64,000 bases of DNA, taken from contig NZ_PKHX01000004.1 in the NCBI RefSeq assembly GCF_002848005.1, positions 62,001 to 126,000 on the forward strand. The letters run 5' to 3'. The translations under genes were made by a program, and so were the position numbers. This stretch comes from Varibaculum cambriense (GTDB lineage: Bacteria; Actinomycetota; Actinomycetes; Actinomycetales; Actinomycetaceae). Below the pieces are notes generated by a model, which did not search any database, was not told the DNA's origin, and saw nothing but the letters and a program-made list of their open reading frames with translations. How positions within the stretch are numbered: the first letter of the stretch is position 1; every line of letters starts with the position of its first letter. Positions 1-8,970 of the stretch are shown piece after piece.

Positions 1-207
1 GGACTGCCCCCAACTGCCATCGGGACGGTAGGGCAAAAGGCACTGCAAGCGGCGGTGAAACCGGCGGAAGGTAAATGGCTCTACTTCACTACGGTGAACC
101 TGGACAGTGGGGAAACTAAGTTTGCCCTCACCTTGGATGAGCAGAAAAAGAATGTGGAAGAACTAAAGCAGTGGTGTCAGCAAAACCAGGGCAAATGCAA
201 ACGCTAA
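1..207 (+). CDS. mltG: MltG endolytic transglycosylase, C-terminal fragment
   Basis: The open frame runs in from the left window edge and stops at a TAA, giving 68 residues. It contains GLPPTAIGTVG-KALQAAVKP and then KWLYFTTVNLDSGETKFA-T and a Glu/Lys-rich tail, which is how MltG (YceG-like) proteins end. MltG cleaves nascent peptidoglycan strands at the outer face of the membrane. Only the end of the catalytic domain is visible, so the membrane anchor cannot be checked. The gene overlaps the chosen aroE start by 13 bases. An mltG-aroE order is usual in actinobacteria and supports the call. Confidence 0.85.
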   Translation, partial: GLPPTAIGTVGQKALQAAVKPAEGKWLYFTTVNLDSGETKFALTLDEQKKNVEELKQWCQQNQGKCKR

Positions 208-1028
208 CCCCCTGGGCAGCGGTAATCGGATCGCCGATTGGGCATTCGTTATCTCCCGTTCTCCACCTGGCAGCCTATCGGGATCTCGGGTTAAATATTG
301 ACTACCGCCGGATAGAGATCACCAAGGAGACGATAGACTCGTTTTTGGCCAGCTGGCCAGAGGGACTGGTGGGGCTGTCGGTAACTATGCCTTTAAAACA
401 GGTGATTATTCCCCTGCTATCCCAGGTCGATGGGCTAGCAAAAGCAGTGGGAGCCGTAAATACCGTGGTGCCCTTCCCGGGAGGAGTTACCGCCGGATTT
501 AATACCGATGTTTATGGATTGGTGGCAGCCATTAAAGAGGCAAAAGGCCGCGACTTTCGCCCGGAAAAGGCGGTCATAGTGGGATCGGGAGCTACTGCCT
601 CCTCGGCGCTAGCAGCCTTAGGGGAACTTCAGGCCGGTCAGATTAATCTGTTGGCACGCCGAGTATCGGGGGCAGGCAATGCGGTGCAAGCAGCTACCCG
701 GATGGGAATCGATCCCGGATATGTGCCCCTAGCGGCCGGCGAAAAAGCCCGGGAAACCCTGCAAGCAGCAGACTTGATTATTTCCACCGTTCCCCGCGAA
801 GTCTTGGATGGTTTCTATCAAACTATATCTTTTAACTCTGGCCAAACCGTATTAGATATTGTTTATGACCCCTGGCCGAGCGAATTGGTTAAACAAGCTC
901 GCCGCAGCCATGCCACCATCGTCCCCGGTAAGGCCATGCTGCTGCATCAGGCTTTAATGCAGGTAAAACTTTTTACTTCCCGCACTCCCAACCTAGAAGC
1001 TATGCGAACAGCTCTTAAGGAGGCATAA
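195..1028 (+). CDS. aroE: Shikimate dehydrogenase
   Basis: Reduces 3-dehydroshikimate to shikimate with NADPH in the cytosol, the fourth step of the chorismate pathway. The N-terminal substrate domain shows GSPIGHSLSP and SVTMPLK, whose lysine (about residue 68) is the catalytic base, followed by GAVNTV and NTDVYG. The nucleotide domain shows GSGATASSALAAL. At 277 residues it has family length. I chose the ATG at 195 because the conserved family start follows it directly; the ATG-like start at 171 would add eight unsupported residues. It opens a run of chorismate-pathway genes (aroC, aroKB), although a prepilin peptidase gene interrupts the run. Confidence 0.95.
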   Translation: MQTLTPWAAVIGSPIGHSLSPVLHLAAYRDLGLNIDYRRIEITKETIDSFLASWPEGLVGLSVTMPLKQVIIPLLSQVDGLAKAVGAVNTVVPFPGGVTAGFNTDVYGLVAAIKEAKGRDFRPEKAVIVGSGATASSALAALGELQAGQINLLARRVSGAGNAVQAATRMGIDPGYVPLAAGEKARETLQAADLIISTVPREVLDGFYQTISFNSGQTVLDIVYDPWPSELVKQARRSHATIVPGKAMLLHQALMQVKLFTSRTPNLEAMRTALKEA

Positions 1029-1032
1029 CGGC

Positions 1033-1683
1033 ATGAAAATGCAACTGCTAGTCCTAGTTATTGCGCTAATATTCGCCGGAATTGGCAACTTAGTATACGG
1101 GCTGCCCAAAGTGGAAAAATATTTTCGTCTGTCTGGGAAAGCCAGAGAGTTTTGGAATCAGCCGTGGGCAATCGGCATAGTTTCGGCACTGGTAGTGCTG
1201 ATAGCAGTAATCTGGCGTTTCGGCTCAATCAACTTGCTGCTACTGTTCCCGCTCTTCACCCTGGGGACGGTGCTTACAGTTATTGATGCCGGCACCCAAC
1301 GACTACCCCGCTCGATGACGGCAATTTTCTTGACCCTAGTCGTAGTCGCGGTAATTCTGGCTGGTTTCATTACCGGCCAGTGGGTAAAACCGGCATATGC
1401 GCTAATCGTAGCGATCGGAAGCTTTATCCTGCTGCTCCCGGGCACTTTTGTTCGTCACGGTATTGGAGCGGGGGATTTGCGGTTAGTCCCACTTTTAATG
1501 GCTTTGGCTACCTGCTCTTCCTGGCACTGCCTACTGGCTATGGGAATCCTCTCCGTAGTAGGTAGCGGCCTCTGGGCGCTTTATCTGGTGATAGCGAAAA
1601 AAGCCAGCGGTTCTACCCGCTTAGCTTTCGGTCCCTGGTTGCTAGCAGCCACCTATATCGCCCTGCTGATAGTTCCTCGCTAG
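1033..1683 (+). CDS. Prepilin peptidase (A24 family), short form
   Basis: A 216-residue, strongly hydrophobic protein with about six to seven membrane spans. The two aspartates of type IV prepilin peptidases are visible: Asp85 in TVIDAGTQRLP and Asp148 in GAGDLRL, with FGPWLL near the end. The N-terminal methyltransferase zinc domain of classical PilD is absent, as in many actinobacterial versions. It would cleave leader peptides of type IV or Tad pilins at the membrane, but no pilin genes lie in the window. A strong AAGGAGG sits nine bases before the ATG, and only four bases separate it from aroE, so it is co-transcribed with the aro genes. Confidence 0.85.
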   Translation: MKMQLLVLVIALIFAGIGNLVYGLPKVEKYFRLSGKAREFWNQPWAIGIVSALVVLIAVIWRFGSINLLLLFPLFTLGTVLTVIDAGTQRLPRSMTAIFLTLVVVAVILAGFITGQWVKPAYALIVAIGSFILLLPGTFVRHGIGAGDLRLVPLLMALATCSSWHCLLAMGILSVVGSGLWALYLVIAKKASGSTRLAFGPWLLAATYIALLIVPR

Positions 1684-1767
1684 ACAAAACTAGCGCTGGC
1701 GGTGGGCTGAGGTTTTTAGAAGTGGAAGGCTAAAACGCCGATAATGGTTCCATGAAACAATGAAGCC

Positions 1768-2979
1768 ATGTTGAGATGGATGAGCGCCGGTGAATCACAC
1801 GGACCTGCCCTGGTAGGAATCCTGGAAGGAATGCCCGCAGGCATAGAGATCACCACTGCGAAAGTTGGAGAATATTTAGCCAGTCGGCGCGCCGGTTACG
1901 GGCGCGGAGCCCGCCAAAAGTTTGAGCAGGATCGCGCCCACCTAGTAGGCGGGGTAATCAGAGGTAAGACCACCGGAGCTCCCATAGCGCTGCTGATAGA
2001 GAATAGCGAATGGCCGAAATGGGAAACGGTGATGAGCCCCGATCCGGTAGATCCGCAGGCGTTAAAGGTTGATGCTGGCAAAGGTGACCAGCGGGAAGTC
2101 GCCCGCAATAAACCGTTAACTCGTCCTCGACCCGGACACGCGGATCTGGCGGGAATGCTGGCCTATGATCTAGAAGAGGCTCGCCCGGTACTAGAGCGGG
2201 CAAGCGCCCGCGAAACTGCGATGCGAGTCGGCTTGGGAGCCTTTGCCCAAGAGTTCTTAAAACAGTCGGCCGGAATCGAACTGATTTCCTATGTAACCCA
2301 AATCGGGCAGGCCTGCCTCGAGGATAGTCACCCGATTCCAGCTCTAAGTGAGCAACAAAAACTAGCCGAAAACCCGGTACGGTGCCCGGATAAGAATATT
2401 AGTGAACAAATGATCTCCCAGATCGATGCCGCCAAGAAAAATGGCGACACTATCGGGGGCAGTGTGGAGGTAGCGGCCTATGGGGTGCCGCTAGGTCTCG
2501 GCAGCCACGTGAGCGCAGATCGGCGTCTCGATGCCCGCCTGGCCGCAGCGCTAATGTCGATTCCCGCGGTGAAAACCGTAAAAGTCGGTGATGGAACTCA
2601 GCCGTATCTGCCGGGATCGAAAGCTCATGACGAGATTGTCCGGGCAGAAAACGGAGATATAACCCGCGCGTCTAACCATGCGGGCGGGATCGAAGGCGGC
2701 ATGTCGAACGGGCAGCCCCTTCGGGTCAACTGTGCCTTCAAACCGATCTCTACCGTGCCCCGCGCTTTGCGCAGCATCGATTTGGCTAACGGGGAAGAAA
2801 GTCGGGCGATTCATCAGCGCTCCGACACCTGCGCGGTAGTCCCCGGTGCAGTTATCGCCCAGGCACAGGTAGCATTAGTGCTCGCCGATGCTTTGCTAGA
2901 GCATATAGGCGGATATTCCCTGGCGCAGGTGCGTGAAAACCTGCAGGCCTACCAAGAGCGCGTGGAGGCGAGGCTATGA
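1768..2979 (+). CDS. aroC: Chorismate synthase
   Basis: Converts 5-enolpyruvylshikimate-3-phosphate to chorismate using reduced FMN, the last common step to aromatic amino acids and folate. The protein is 403 residues, normal for actinobacteria. It starts with the signature WMSAGESHGPALVGILEGMP and carries RAGYGRGARQKFE, the RPGHADL region, SARETAMRV, and the late HAGGIEGGMSNGQPLR and RSDTCAVVPGAV blocks that line the FMN site. Its TGA overlaps the ATG of the following aroKB gene by four bases (ATGA), which indicates translational coupling. Confidence 0.97.
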   Translation: MLRWMSAGESHGPALVGILEGMPAGIEITTAKVGEYLASRRAGYGRGARQKFEQDRAHLVGGVIRGKTTGAPIALLIENSEWPKWETVMSPDPVDPQALKVDAGKGDQREVARNKPLTRPRPGHADLAGMLAYDLEEARPVLERASARETAMRVGLGAFAQEFLKQSAGIELISYVTQIGQACLEDSHPIPALSEQQKLAENPVRCPDKNISEQMISQIDAAKKNGDTIGGSVEVAAYGVPLGLGSHVSADRRLDARLAAALMSIPAVKTVKVGDGTQPYLPGSKAHDEIVRAENGDITRASNHAGGIEGGMSNGQPLRVNCAFKPISTVPRALRSIDLANGEESRAIHQRSDTCAVVPGAVIAQAQVALVLADALLEHIGGYSLAQVRENLQAYQERVEARL

Positions 2980-4670
2980 CTAGCCCAAAACAAATAGTTC
3001 TTATTGGTTTGCCCGGCAGCGGTAAAACCTCGGTAGGGCGGCTAGTTGCCGCGCGTTTAGGTTGTTCCTTCCGGGACGCTGATCAGGTGCTTAGCCAAAA
3101 GACAGGAATGTCTATCCCCGAGATTTTTGCTACCCGCGGTGAGGACGGCTTTAGAGACTTAGAAGTTAAAACTATTGCGGAACTGCTCGCTGGCGACACT
3201 GCAGTGATCTCCCTGGGCGGCGGCGCGCTCACCCGGGAGGAAACCCGCTTAGCGCTAACCGGTAAAGATGTCGTTTTCCTCGATGTTTCACTTTCCCAGG
3301 CGGAGGCGCGCGTGGGCAAAGCTGCTACCCGCCCCCTTTTAGCACACTCTGATAATCTCAACGCCAAGCTAGCGCAGTTAGACGCAGAACGCCGTGACAG
3401 CTACCTGGCGGCGGCTACCCTAATCGTTCCGGCAGACGGTAGTCTTAGCGAAGTTTCTTCGGCGGTAATGCGGGGACTAGGTAGAAAAGAGGTACTCCCG
3501 GTTCGCCGTTATAACTTGGGCTCTTTGACTGCTTTACCGGCGCAAAGCGGAGAGAAAACTCGAGTGATTCCGGTGACTTCCGGTACCGGGTACCAGGTAA
3601 CCGTGGGGCAGGGAGCTGTAGTGCGGGTTAGCCAAATACTGCAAGATCGCCCCCGGAAAGTATTCCTAATCTATCCGCCGCCACTTTCTGGCGCTGCCCG
3701 TCACTTGGCGACTACGCTCACCCAATCGGGACAAGTGGTAAAACTGTTCGAACACCCCGATGGGGAAGGAGCCAAAAATATCCGCGTTGTGGAGGACGCC
3801 TGGCGCTGCCTGGGAGAAAATCATTTTTCTCGCGAGGACGCGGTGGTAGCGCTAGGAGGCGGGGCAACTACCGATATGGGTGGCTTCGTAGCCGCTACTT
3901 GGCTACGGGGAATCGAAGTAATTAACCTGCCAACGTCGCTATTGGCGATGGTGGATGCCGCTGTCGGAGGGAAAACTGGCATCAACACTTCCCTGGGGAA
4001 GAATCTAGTGGGGTCTTTCTACCCACCGAGCTCAGTTATCTGTGACCTCGATTATTTGTCTACTTTACCGCCACGGCAGCTGCACGCCGGCTTGGCGGAG
4101 GTTATTAAATGCGGGTTTATTGCGGACCCGAAAATATTGCAGCTGTTGGCCGGGCAGCCTCCCGAGCAGCTGCTGGGATCTCCTGCGGTTCTGGAAGAAG
4201 TGATTAGCCGCGCGATTAATGTTAAAGCCGGGGTGGTTAGCCAGGATTTGCGCGAAGGGGGGATGCGAGAGTGTCTTAACTATGGCCATACTCTCGCCCA
4301 CGCGATAGAAAAAGCCAGCTCCTATCGGGTGCTCCATGGGGAGGCCGTAGCAATGGGGATGGTTTTTGCCGCCCAGGTAGCGCTGGAAATGGATCTGCTC
4401 ACGCCTTCGCAAATGGAAAGTCAGCGCCGCCAGATTGCGGCGCTGGGGTTACCGACCGCTTGCCCGCAGTACTCTTTCGAACAGTTGGTGAAAATCATGG
4501 CTTCGGATAAGAAAGTTCGCGGGGGAGTAATCCGCATGGTGCTTACCGCCGGTGACGGACAGATTCAAGTCACCCCAATCGGGGATTACCAGCTATTAAA
4601 CCGCGCTTTTACCGCAATAAACACTGCCGGATCCGGTGCTGATTCTCCCTCCTACCAGAGGCGGGAGTAG
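2976..4670 (+). CDS. aroKB: Shikimate kinase / 3-dehydroquinate synthase fusion
   Basis: A 564-residue two-domain enzyme. Residues 1 to about 175 form a complete shikimate kinase: Walker A GLPGSGKTS, the DAD shikimate/Mg site, GFRDLE, LGGGAL, RPLLAHSD and a late R-SYLAAA arginine. After a linker, residues about 205-545 form dehydroquinate synthase: ALGGGATTDMGGFVAATW (NAD site), GGKTGINTSLGKNLVGSFY, GLAEVIKCGF and the metal-ligand GHTLAHAIE. It would supply both the second and fifth steps of the shikimate pathway. Separate aroK and aroB genes are the norm in most actinobacteria, while fused AroKB is known in some lineages. The frame is continuous, with no sign of a sequencing merge. Confidence 0.95.
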   Translation: MTSPKQIVLIGLPGSGKTSVGRLVAARLGCSFRDADQVLSQKTGMSIPEIFATRGEDGFRDLEVKTIAELLAGDTAVISLGGGALTREETRLALTGKDVVFLDVSLSQAEARVGKAATRPLLAHSDNLNAKLAQLDAERRDSYLAAATLIVPADGSLSEVSSAVMRGLGRKEVLPVRRYNLGSLTALPAQSGEKTRVIPVTSGTGYQVTVGQGAVVRVSQILQDRPRKVFLIYPPPLSGAARHLATTLTQSGQVVKLFEHPDGEGAKNIRVVEDAWRCLGENHFSREDAVVALGGGATTDMGGFVAATWLRGIEVINLPTSLLAMVDAAVGGKTGINTSLGKNLVGSFYPPSSVICDLDYLSTLPPRQLHAGLAEVIKCGFIADPKILQLLAGQPPEQLLGSPAVLEEVISRAINVKAGVVSQDLREGGMRECLNYGHTLAHAIEKASSYRVLHGEAVAMGMVFAAQVALEMDLLTPSQMESQRRQIAALGLPTACPQYSFEQLVKIMASDKKVRGGVIRMVLTAGDGQIQVTPIGDYQLLNRAFTAINTAGSGADSPSYQRRE

Positions 4671-4674
4671 CCGC

Positions 4675-5214
4675 ATGAACAGGATAGTTTTCTTGATTGG
4701 GCTGCCCGGTAGCGGGAAATCTACTATCGGGGCGGCGTTAGCCAAAGACTTGGGGTGGAACCTGGTTTCTACCGATAGCGAGGTGGCCACCAAATTACAG
4801 GTAGCGGCAGATACTGCCCTGTTAACCGTGGGAGAGGAACGCTATCGTGAGGTCGAACGGGAAGTATTGCGCGACCTCTTGCATAATCTACCCCGCGAAA
4901 ACACCTTAGTTGACTGCGGCTCCGGTGCCTTAGACAACCCGCAAACTTTGCGGGAACTGCAAGGTATTCCTGGGGTGGAGGTGCTAGAACTGGTGATTGA
5001 CCTGTCGACTATGGCCGATCGCGCCGGACTCAACCGACCTCGTTCTCTGGGATTGGGAATGCCCCGGGCATGGCTGCGGCAGATGGGACAGCGGCGACGC
5101 CAGCGGTGGCAGGTACTAGATCCCCTAACAGTGGAAGTTTCGGATTTAACGAAATCCCAAGCCCTACAAAAAGTGGCGGAGGCCTTGGGGCTAGGAGCTA
5201 AAAGCAAAGGTTAG
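4675..5214 (+). CDS. Second, divergent shikimate-kinase-like protein
   Basis: A 179-residue P-loop kinase of shikimate kinase size and fold: FLIGLPGSGKSTIG, then STDSEV, YREVE, DCGSGAL, NRPRSL and QRRRQRW. By eye against the kinase half of the preceding gene, the first Asp of the D-x-D motif is Ser, and the substrate-binding GGG has become GSG. The two arginine sites are kept. It may have altered specificity or be a regulator rather than a redundant shikimate kinase. I chose the ATG at 4675, four bases after the aroKB stop and with GGCGGGAG upstream, rather than an in-frame start inside aroKB. No function is claimed beyond the fold. Confidence 0.7.
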   Translation: MNRIVFLIGLPGSGKSTIGAALAKDLGWNLVSTDSEVATKLQVAADTALLTVGEERYREVEREVLRDLLHNLPRENTLVDCGSGALDNPQTLRELQGIPGVEVLELVIDLSTMADRAGLNRPRSLGLGMPRAWLRQMGQRRRQRWQVLDPLTVEVSDLTKSQALQKVAEALGLGAKSKG

Positions 5215-5285
5215 AGGCAATATTTTCCACCTTCGCTTGATTAAAGTAAAGTAGAGACGATTGATTTTGACTTGGGGGTATTAAG

Positions 5286-5849
5286 TTGGCGACAACAAAT
5301 GATTTGAAAAACGGTCTGGTACTAAAGCTTGACAACCAGCTATGGCAGGTTGTGGAGTTCCAACACGTAAAGCCAGGTAAAGGTCCGGCTTTCGTGCGTA
5401 CCAAGATCAAGAATGTTTTAAGTGGTAAAACCGTTGATCGTACCTTCAATGCCGGGGTAAAAGTAGAGACCGCGACAGTTGATCGCCGGGATATGACCTA
5501 CCTGTACCAAGATGGTGCTGATTTCGTGTTCATGGATGATGACACTTATGAGCAGGTGATGATCACCGCGGAAATCGTAGGAGACGCCAAGAACTTCCTA
5601 ATCGAAAACCAGCGCGCGGTAGTGGCTTTCCATGATGGACAAGTACTGTTCCTAGAGCTACCGGCCTCGGTAATTATGCAGATTACCCATACAGAGCCGT
5701 GGCTACAGGGCAACCGTTCTTCGGCGGGAACCAAACCGGCTACGGTAGAGACCGGTTATGAGGTGCAAGTTCCGCTGTTTGTGGAAGAGGGCGAGAAAAT
5801 TAAAGTTGATACCCGTTCCGGTGATTACATCTCCCGGGTTAAGGAATAA
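5286..5849 (+). CDS. efp: Translation elongation factor P
   Basis: Binds between the P and E sites of the ribosome and relieves stalling at proline runs. The 187-residue protein starts [15 protein letters not shown] and has the three beta-barrel domains of the family, ending in [10 protein letters not shown]. The tip loop reads KPGKGPAF with Lys32. A palindromic PGKGP loop is the mark of an actinobacterial EF-P subfamily reported to work without lysine modification, and no EpmA-like modifying gene is seen here. The start codon is TTG, with a GGGGG ribosome site just upstream. A 71-base gap precedes the gene and could hold its own promoter. Confidence 0.95.
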   Translation: MATTNDLKNGLVLKLDNQLWQVVEFQHVKPGKGPAFVRTKIKNVLSGKTVDRTFNAGVKVETATVDRRDMTYLYQDGADFVFMDDDTYEQVMITAEIVGDAKNFLIENQRAVVAFHDGQVLFLELPASVIMQITHTEPWLQGNRSSAGTKPATVETGYEVQVPLFVEEGEKIKVDTRSGDYISRVKE

Positions 5850-5855
5850 CCCAAA

Positions 5856-6305
5856 GTGGCAAAAAATCGGCTATCGCGACGTACTAAAGCACGTCGACGG
5901 GCAGTTGATACCCTTTACGAAGCTAATCTCAAAGGTCTAGATCAAGATCCGGAGGATTTGCGGGAACTGGTGGTGCAGCGCCAACAATTGACGACCGCGC
6001 AAACCACCTTGCCGGACTATGCGGCAGAAATCGTCGAGGGAGTGGCGGAGCATCTTTTCGATATCGACATGACGCTCAGCCAGTATTCCCGGGCTTGGGC
6101 GCTAGATCGCATGCCCAAGCCGGATCTGGCGATTTTACGCTGCGGCGTGTGGGAGATTCTTTACAATGACGATGTTCCCTGGAAAATTGCGGTTGACGAA
6201 GCGGTAGGTACCGCCCGAGCAATTTCCACTCCGGAATCTCCAGACTTTATTAACGGAGTGCTAGACGCCATTGGGCGCTCCACTGATAATAATTCAAGTG
6301 AGTAG
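5856..6305 (+). CDS. nusB: Transcription antitermination factor NusB
   Basis: Small helical RNA-binding protein (149 residues) that joins the rRNA antitermination complex with NusE. Visible family features are the basic N-terminus RLSRRTKARRRAVDTLYEAN, the middle helices with LFDIDMTLSQYSRAWALDRMPKPDLAILRCGVWEI, and the C-terminal VPWKIAVDEAVGTARAISTPESPDFINGVLDAI. The start is GTG six bases after the efp stop, and the upstream AAGGAATAAC supplies a weak ribosome site. The efp-nusB pair is a standard actinobacterial arrangement, so the two are very likely co-transcribed. Confidence 0.95.
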   Translation: MAKNRLSRRTKARRRAVDTLYEANLKGLDQDPEDLRELVVQRQQLTTAQTTLPDYAAEIVEGVAEHLFDIDMTLSQYSRAWALDRMPKPDLAILRCGVWEILYNDDVPWKIAVDEAVGTARAISTPESPDFINGVLDAIGRSTDNNSSE

Positions 6306-6376
6306 TAGCCCGCAGGCATAAAACCGGCGCTTGCGTCCTCGCCCGCCCGGCTGCACTCAGAGATTAGGAGGCAGCC

Positions 6377-7675
6377 ATGAGCGCAATAGTTTTTCGCGGT
6401 GCAAATATCTTGGGAGAAGAGCGCGCCGATATTTTGGTGGAGGGCGAAGAAATCCGCCAGGTCGGCTCGGAGATAGCTCTAGAGGCCGGCACGGGCGTTA
6501 GGGAAGTTGATGCCCGGGGTCTGGTGGCTCTGCCAGGACTGGTGGATTTGCATACGCATTTGCGCGAGCCCGGCGGGTGTGATGCAGAAACTGTGGACAC
6601 CGGTACCGCAGCGGCGGCCAAAGGCGGATATACCTGTGTTTTCGCGATGGCAAACACTACTCCTACCCAAGATTGCCCGCAGGTCGTGGAACAAGTTCTC
6701 GATTTAGGACGTCAGGCAGGGCGGGTAGATGTCCATCCAGTAGGGGCAGTCACTAAGAACCTGGCAGGCAAAGAACTTGCTGATCTGCGAGGTATGCATC
6801 AGTCGCGGGCAGCAGTAAACGTATTTAGTGATGATGGCAAATGTGTTTTTGACCCGCTGCTGATGCGCCAGGCTCTAGAGATTATCCGTGATTTTGACGG
6901 TGTTATCGCCCAACATTCCCAAGAGCCGCGCCTAACTGCAGACTCACAAATGAATGAGTCCTATTTAGCGGAAGAGCTGGGGCTAAAAGGTTGGCCGACC
7001 GTCGCGGAAGAAATGATCATTGCGCGTGATATTTTGCTGTCCCTCTACCTGGATGTACGAGTTCACGTCTGCCATCTTTCTAGCGCCACCGCGGTGGAGC
7101 TGGTACGTTGGGGCAAATCTCAAGGCGCGCGGATCACCGCCGAGGCCACGCCCCATCATCTGTTCCTCACTCAGGAAGAAGTGAGAGGACGGGATCCGCT
7201 ATTTAAAGTAAATCCGCCGCTACGCTCGCAAAAAGACGTGGAGGCAGTGCAAGCCGGATTAGCGGACGGCACGATTGACCTGGTGGGCACGGATCATGCC
7301 CCGCATCCGCGCCGGCTTAAAGACTGTGATTTTGAATGCGGTGCGTTTGGGATGATCGGGCTGGAAACTGCGCTGGCGGTAGTGTCCACTACCATGGTGC
7401 AAAGCGGAAGAATGAGTTGGCGCGACCTGGCGCGAGTCATGTCGGTTACCCCGGCAAAAATTGGGAAAGCCAAAGATCAGGGAGAGGAAATCGCGGCCGG
7501 TGCCGTGGCAAATCTTTGTTTTGTTTCTGCTGATACTGCTTGGCAGGTTCACCGCGAAACCCAAGTTTCTCGTTCCGATAACACTCCTTTTGTGGGCAAG
7601 GAATTTCTGGGTCAGGTGCGGCACACTTGTTATCGTGGAAAACCAACAGTTTTAGCTGGACAGCTACAGTTTTAA
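6377..7675 (+). CDS. pyrC: Dihydroorotase
   Basis: Cyclises carbamoyl aspartate to dihydroorotate in pyrimidine synthesis. The 432-residue class I amidohydrolase shows the zinc-binding DLHTHLREPG, the substrate region NTTPTQD, VCHLSSA, TAEATPHHLFLT and the catalytic Asp in GTDHAPHP. AGGAGG lies just upstream of the ATG. In most actinobacteria pyrC is preceded by pyrR-pyrB and followed by carA-carB. Here it stands directly between nusB and pyrF, so the rest of the pathway must be elsewhere. The 71-base gap after nusB shows no clear PyrR leader. Confidence 0.95.
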   Translation: MSAIVFRGANILGEERADILVEGEEIRQVGSEIALEAGTGVREVDARGLVALPGLVDLHTHLREPGGCDAETVDTGTAAAAKGGYTCVFAMANTTPTQDCPQVVEQVLDLGRQAGRVDVHPVGAVTKNLAGKELADLRGMHQSRAAVNVFSDDGKCVFDPLLMRQALEIIRDFDGVIAQHSQEPRLTADSQMNESYLAEELGLKGWPTVAEEMIIARDILLSLYLDVRVHVCHLSSATAVELVRWGKSQGARITAEATPHHLFLTQEEVRGRDPLFKVNPPLRSQKDVEAVQAGLADGTIDLVGTDHAPHPRRLKDCDFECGAFGMIGLETALAVVSTTMVQSGRMSWRDLARVMSVTPAKIGKAKDQGEEIAAGAVANLCFVSADTAWQVHRETQVSRSDNTPFVGKEFLGQVRHTCYRGKPTVLAGQLQF

Positions 7676-7684
7676 GGAGGAAAT

Positions 7685-8539
7685 ATGCGTCGGTACGGGT
7701 TACGTTTAGAGCAAGCTATGGAGCAGCTGGGCAATGTTTGTGTAGGCATTGACCCTCACTCCTCGCAGCTGGCTGCTTGGGGACTGGAAGATAATCTCCA
7801 GGGGCTGCGTACCTTTTCCTTAACTTTAGTGGAAGCCATGGCCGGACAGGTACCGGTAGTAAAGCCCCAATCGGCATTTTTTGAGCGTTTCGGCTCTCGC
7901 GGCATCCAGGTACTAGAGGAAGTACTGGCGGCTTGTCGCGAGGCGGGGTTGCTCACCATCCTGGATGTTAAACGCGGGGATATTGGCTCTACCATGGCCG
8001 GTTACGCGCAGGCGTATTTGAGCGCAGATTCCCCGCTCGCAGCGGATGCGATTACGCTCTCGCCCTACCTGGGATATGGTTCGCTGGCGCCGGCTCTAGA
8101 CTTAGCACAGGCCAATGGAAAAGGAATCTACGTCTTAGCCCTTACTTCCAATCCGGAAGGATTCCAGGTGCAGCATGCCCAATGCGCCAGCGGCAAAAGC
8201 GTGGCAGCCGACATAATTTCGCAGGCTGAACAGACAAATAAAGCTGGCAGTGATCAAGGTCATATTGGAGATGTGGGTTTGGTCGTGGGTGCTACCACCG
8301 GAAATGCGGCAAAAAATTTAGGAATAGATTTTTCGGCATTTTCGGGATCTGTTTTATCGCCGGGAATCGGTGCTCAAGGGGCTACACCAGCGGATATACA
8401 AAATATCTTCGAAAAAAGCGCCTTCCGAGTGCTAGCATCAACATCGCGGGGAATATCTTCCGCTGGCCCGAAAGTATCATCTTTACAAGCGGCCGCAAGG
8501 CAAATAACTGAGCAAATGAGTGATATTTTTCGCAACTGA
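7685..8539 (+). CDS. pyrF: Orotidine 5'-phosphate decarboxylase
   Basis: Catalyses the last step of UMP synthesis. The 284 residues match the longer actinobacterial (PyrF type 2) form. The N-terminal CVGIDPHSS and VKPQSAFFERFG are followed by the catalytic LDVKRGDIGSTM and later by LSPGIGAQG. GGAGGAAAT precedes the ATG and the gap to pyrC is nine bases, so the two form a unit. The 3' end of the gene is more AT-rich than its neighbours, and the following 99 bases to mihF contain only a weak AT-rich hairpin. Confidence 0.94.
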   Translation: MRRYGLRLEQAMEQLGNVCVGIDPHSSQLAAWGLEDNLQGLRTFSLTLVEAMAGQVPVVKPQSAFFERFGSRGIQVLEEVLAACREAGLLTILDVKRGDIGSTMAGYAQAYLSADSPLAADAITLSPYLGYGSLAPALDLAQANGKGIYVLALTSNPEGFQVQHAQCASGKSVAADIISQAEQTNKAGSDQGHIGDVGLVVGATTGNAAKNLGIDFSAFSGSVLSPGIGAQGATPADIQNIFEKSAFRVLASTSRGISSAGPKVSSLQAAARQITEQMSDIFRN

Positions 8540-8638
8540 ACTGGCAAAACTTAATCAATAGTTTGGCTTAAATGGAAAAAAACAACTAGTGTTTTTCGTG
8601 TTGTTATCCCGTAAATCTAGATGAAGAGGTAATACAAA

Positions 8639-8950
8639 ATGGCACTTCCTTCTTTGACTCCCGAACAGCGCGCACAGGCTCTGGAAAAAGCCGCGCAGGC
8701 TCGCAAGGCTCGGGCTGAAACTAAGGCGAAGCTGAAGAACCGGGAACTGACCCTGTCCGAAGTAATCAAGAACGCGCAGGATGATCCTTACTTGGGCAAG
8801 ATGAAGGTTCAGGCACTGCTGGAGGCTCTGCCGCGTGTAGGCGCCACCACTGCCGCTGCGGTGATGGAGGAGATTGGCATTGCCAAGTCTCGTCGTATCC
8901 GCGGTCTAGGTGAACACCAGCGCGCTGAGCTGGTTCGCCGCTTCGGCTAG
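8639..8950 (+). CDS. mihF: Integration host factor, actinobacterial type (mIHF)
   Basis: Essential nucleoid-associated DNA-binding protein of actinobacteria, unrelated to the proteobacterial IHF heterodimer. The 103 residues start MALPSLTPEQRAQALEKAA and continue with a long basic helix, then LPRVGATTAAAVMEEIGIAKSRRIRGLGEHQR, a helix-two-turn-helix DNA-binding signature. The family neighbour gmk follows, as in mycobacteria and Streptomyces. The ribosome site GAAGAGG lies nine bases upstream. A perfect 14-bp terminator hairpin follows the stop, so mihF probably ends a transcription unit. Confidence 0.95.
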   Translation: MALPSLTPEQRAQALEKAAQARKARAETKAKLKNRELTLSEVIKNAQDDPYLGKMKVQALLEALPRVGATTAAAVMEEIGIAKSRRIRGLGEHQRAELVRRFG

Positions 8951-8970
8951 TAAGCTCACTAACTTATTGC

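Noticed and set aside
8577..8596. AT-rich hairpin AAAAACA/TGTTTTT after pyrF
   Set aside because: The stem is short and A-T only; too weak to call a terminator.
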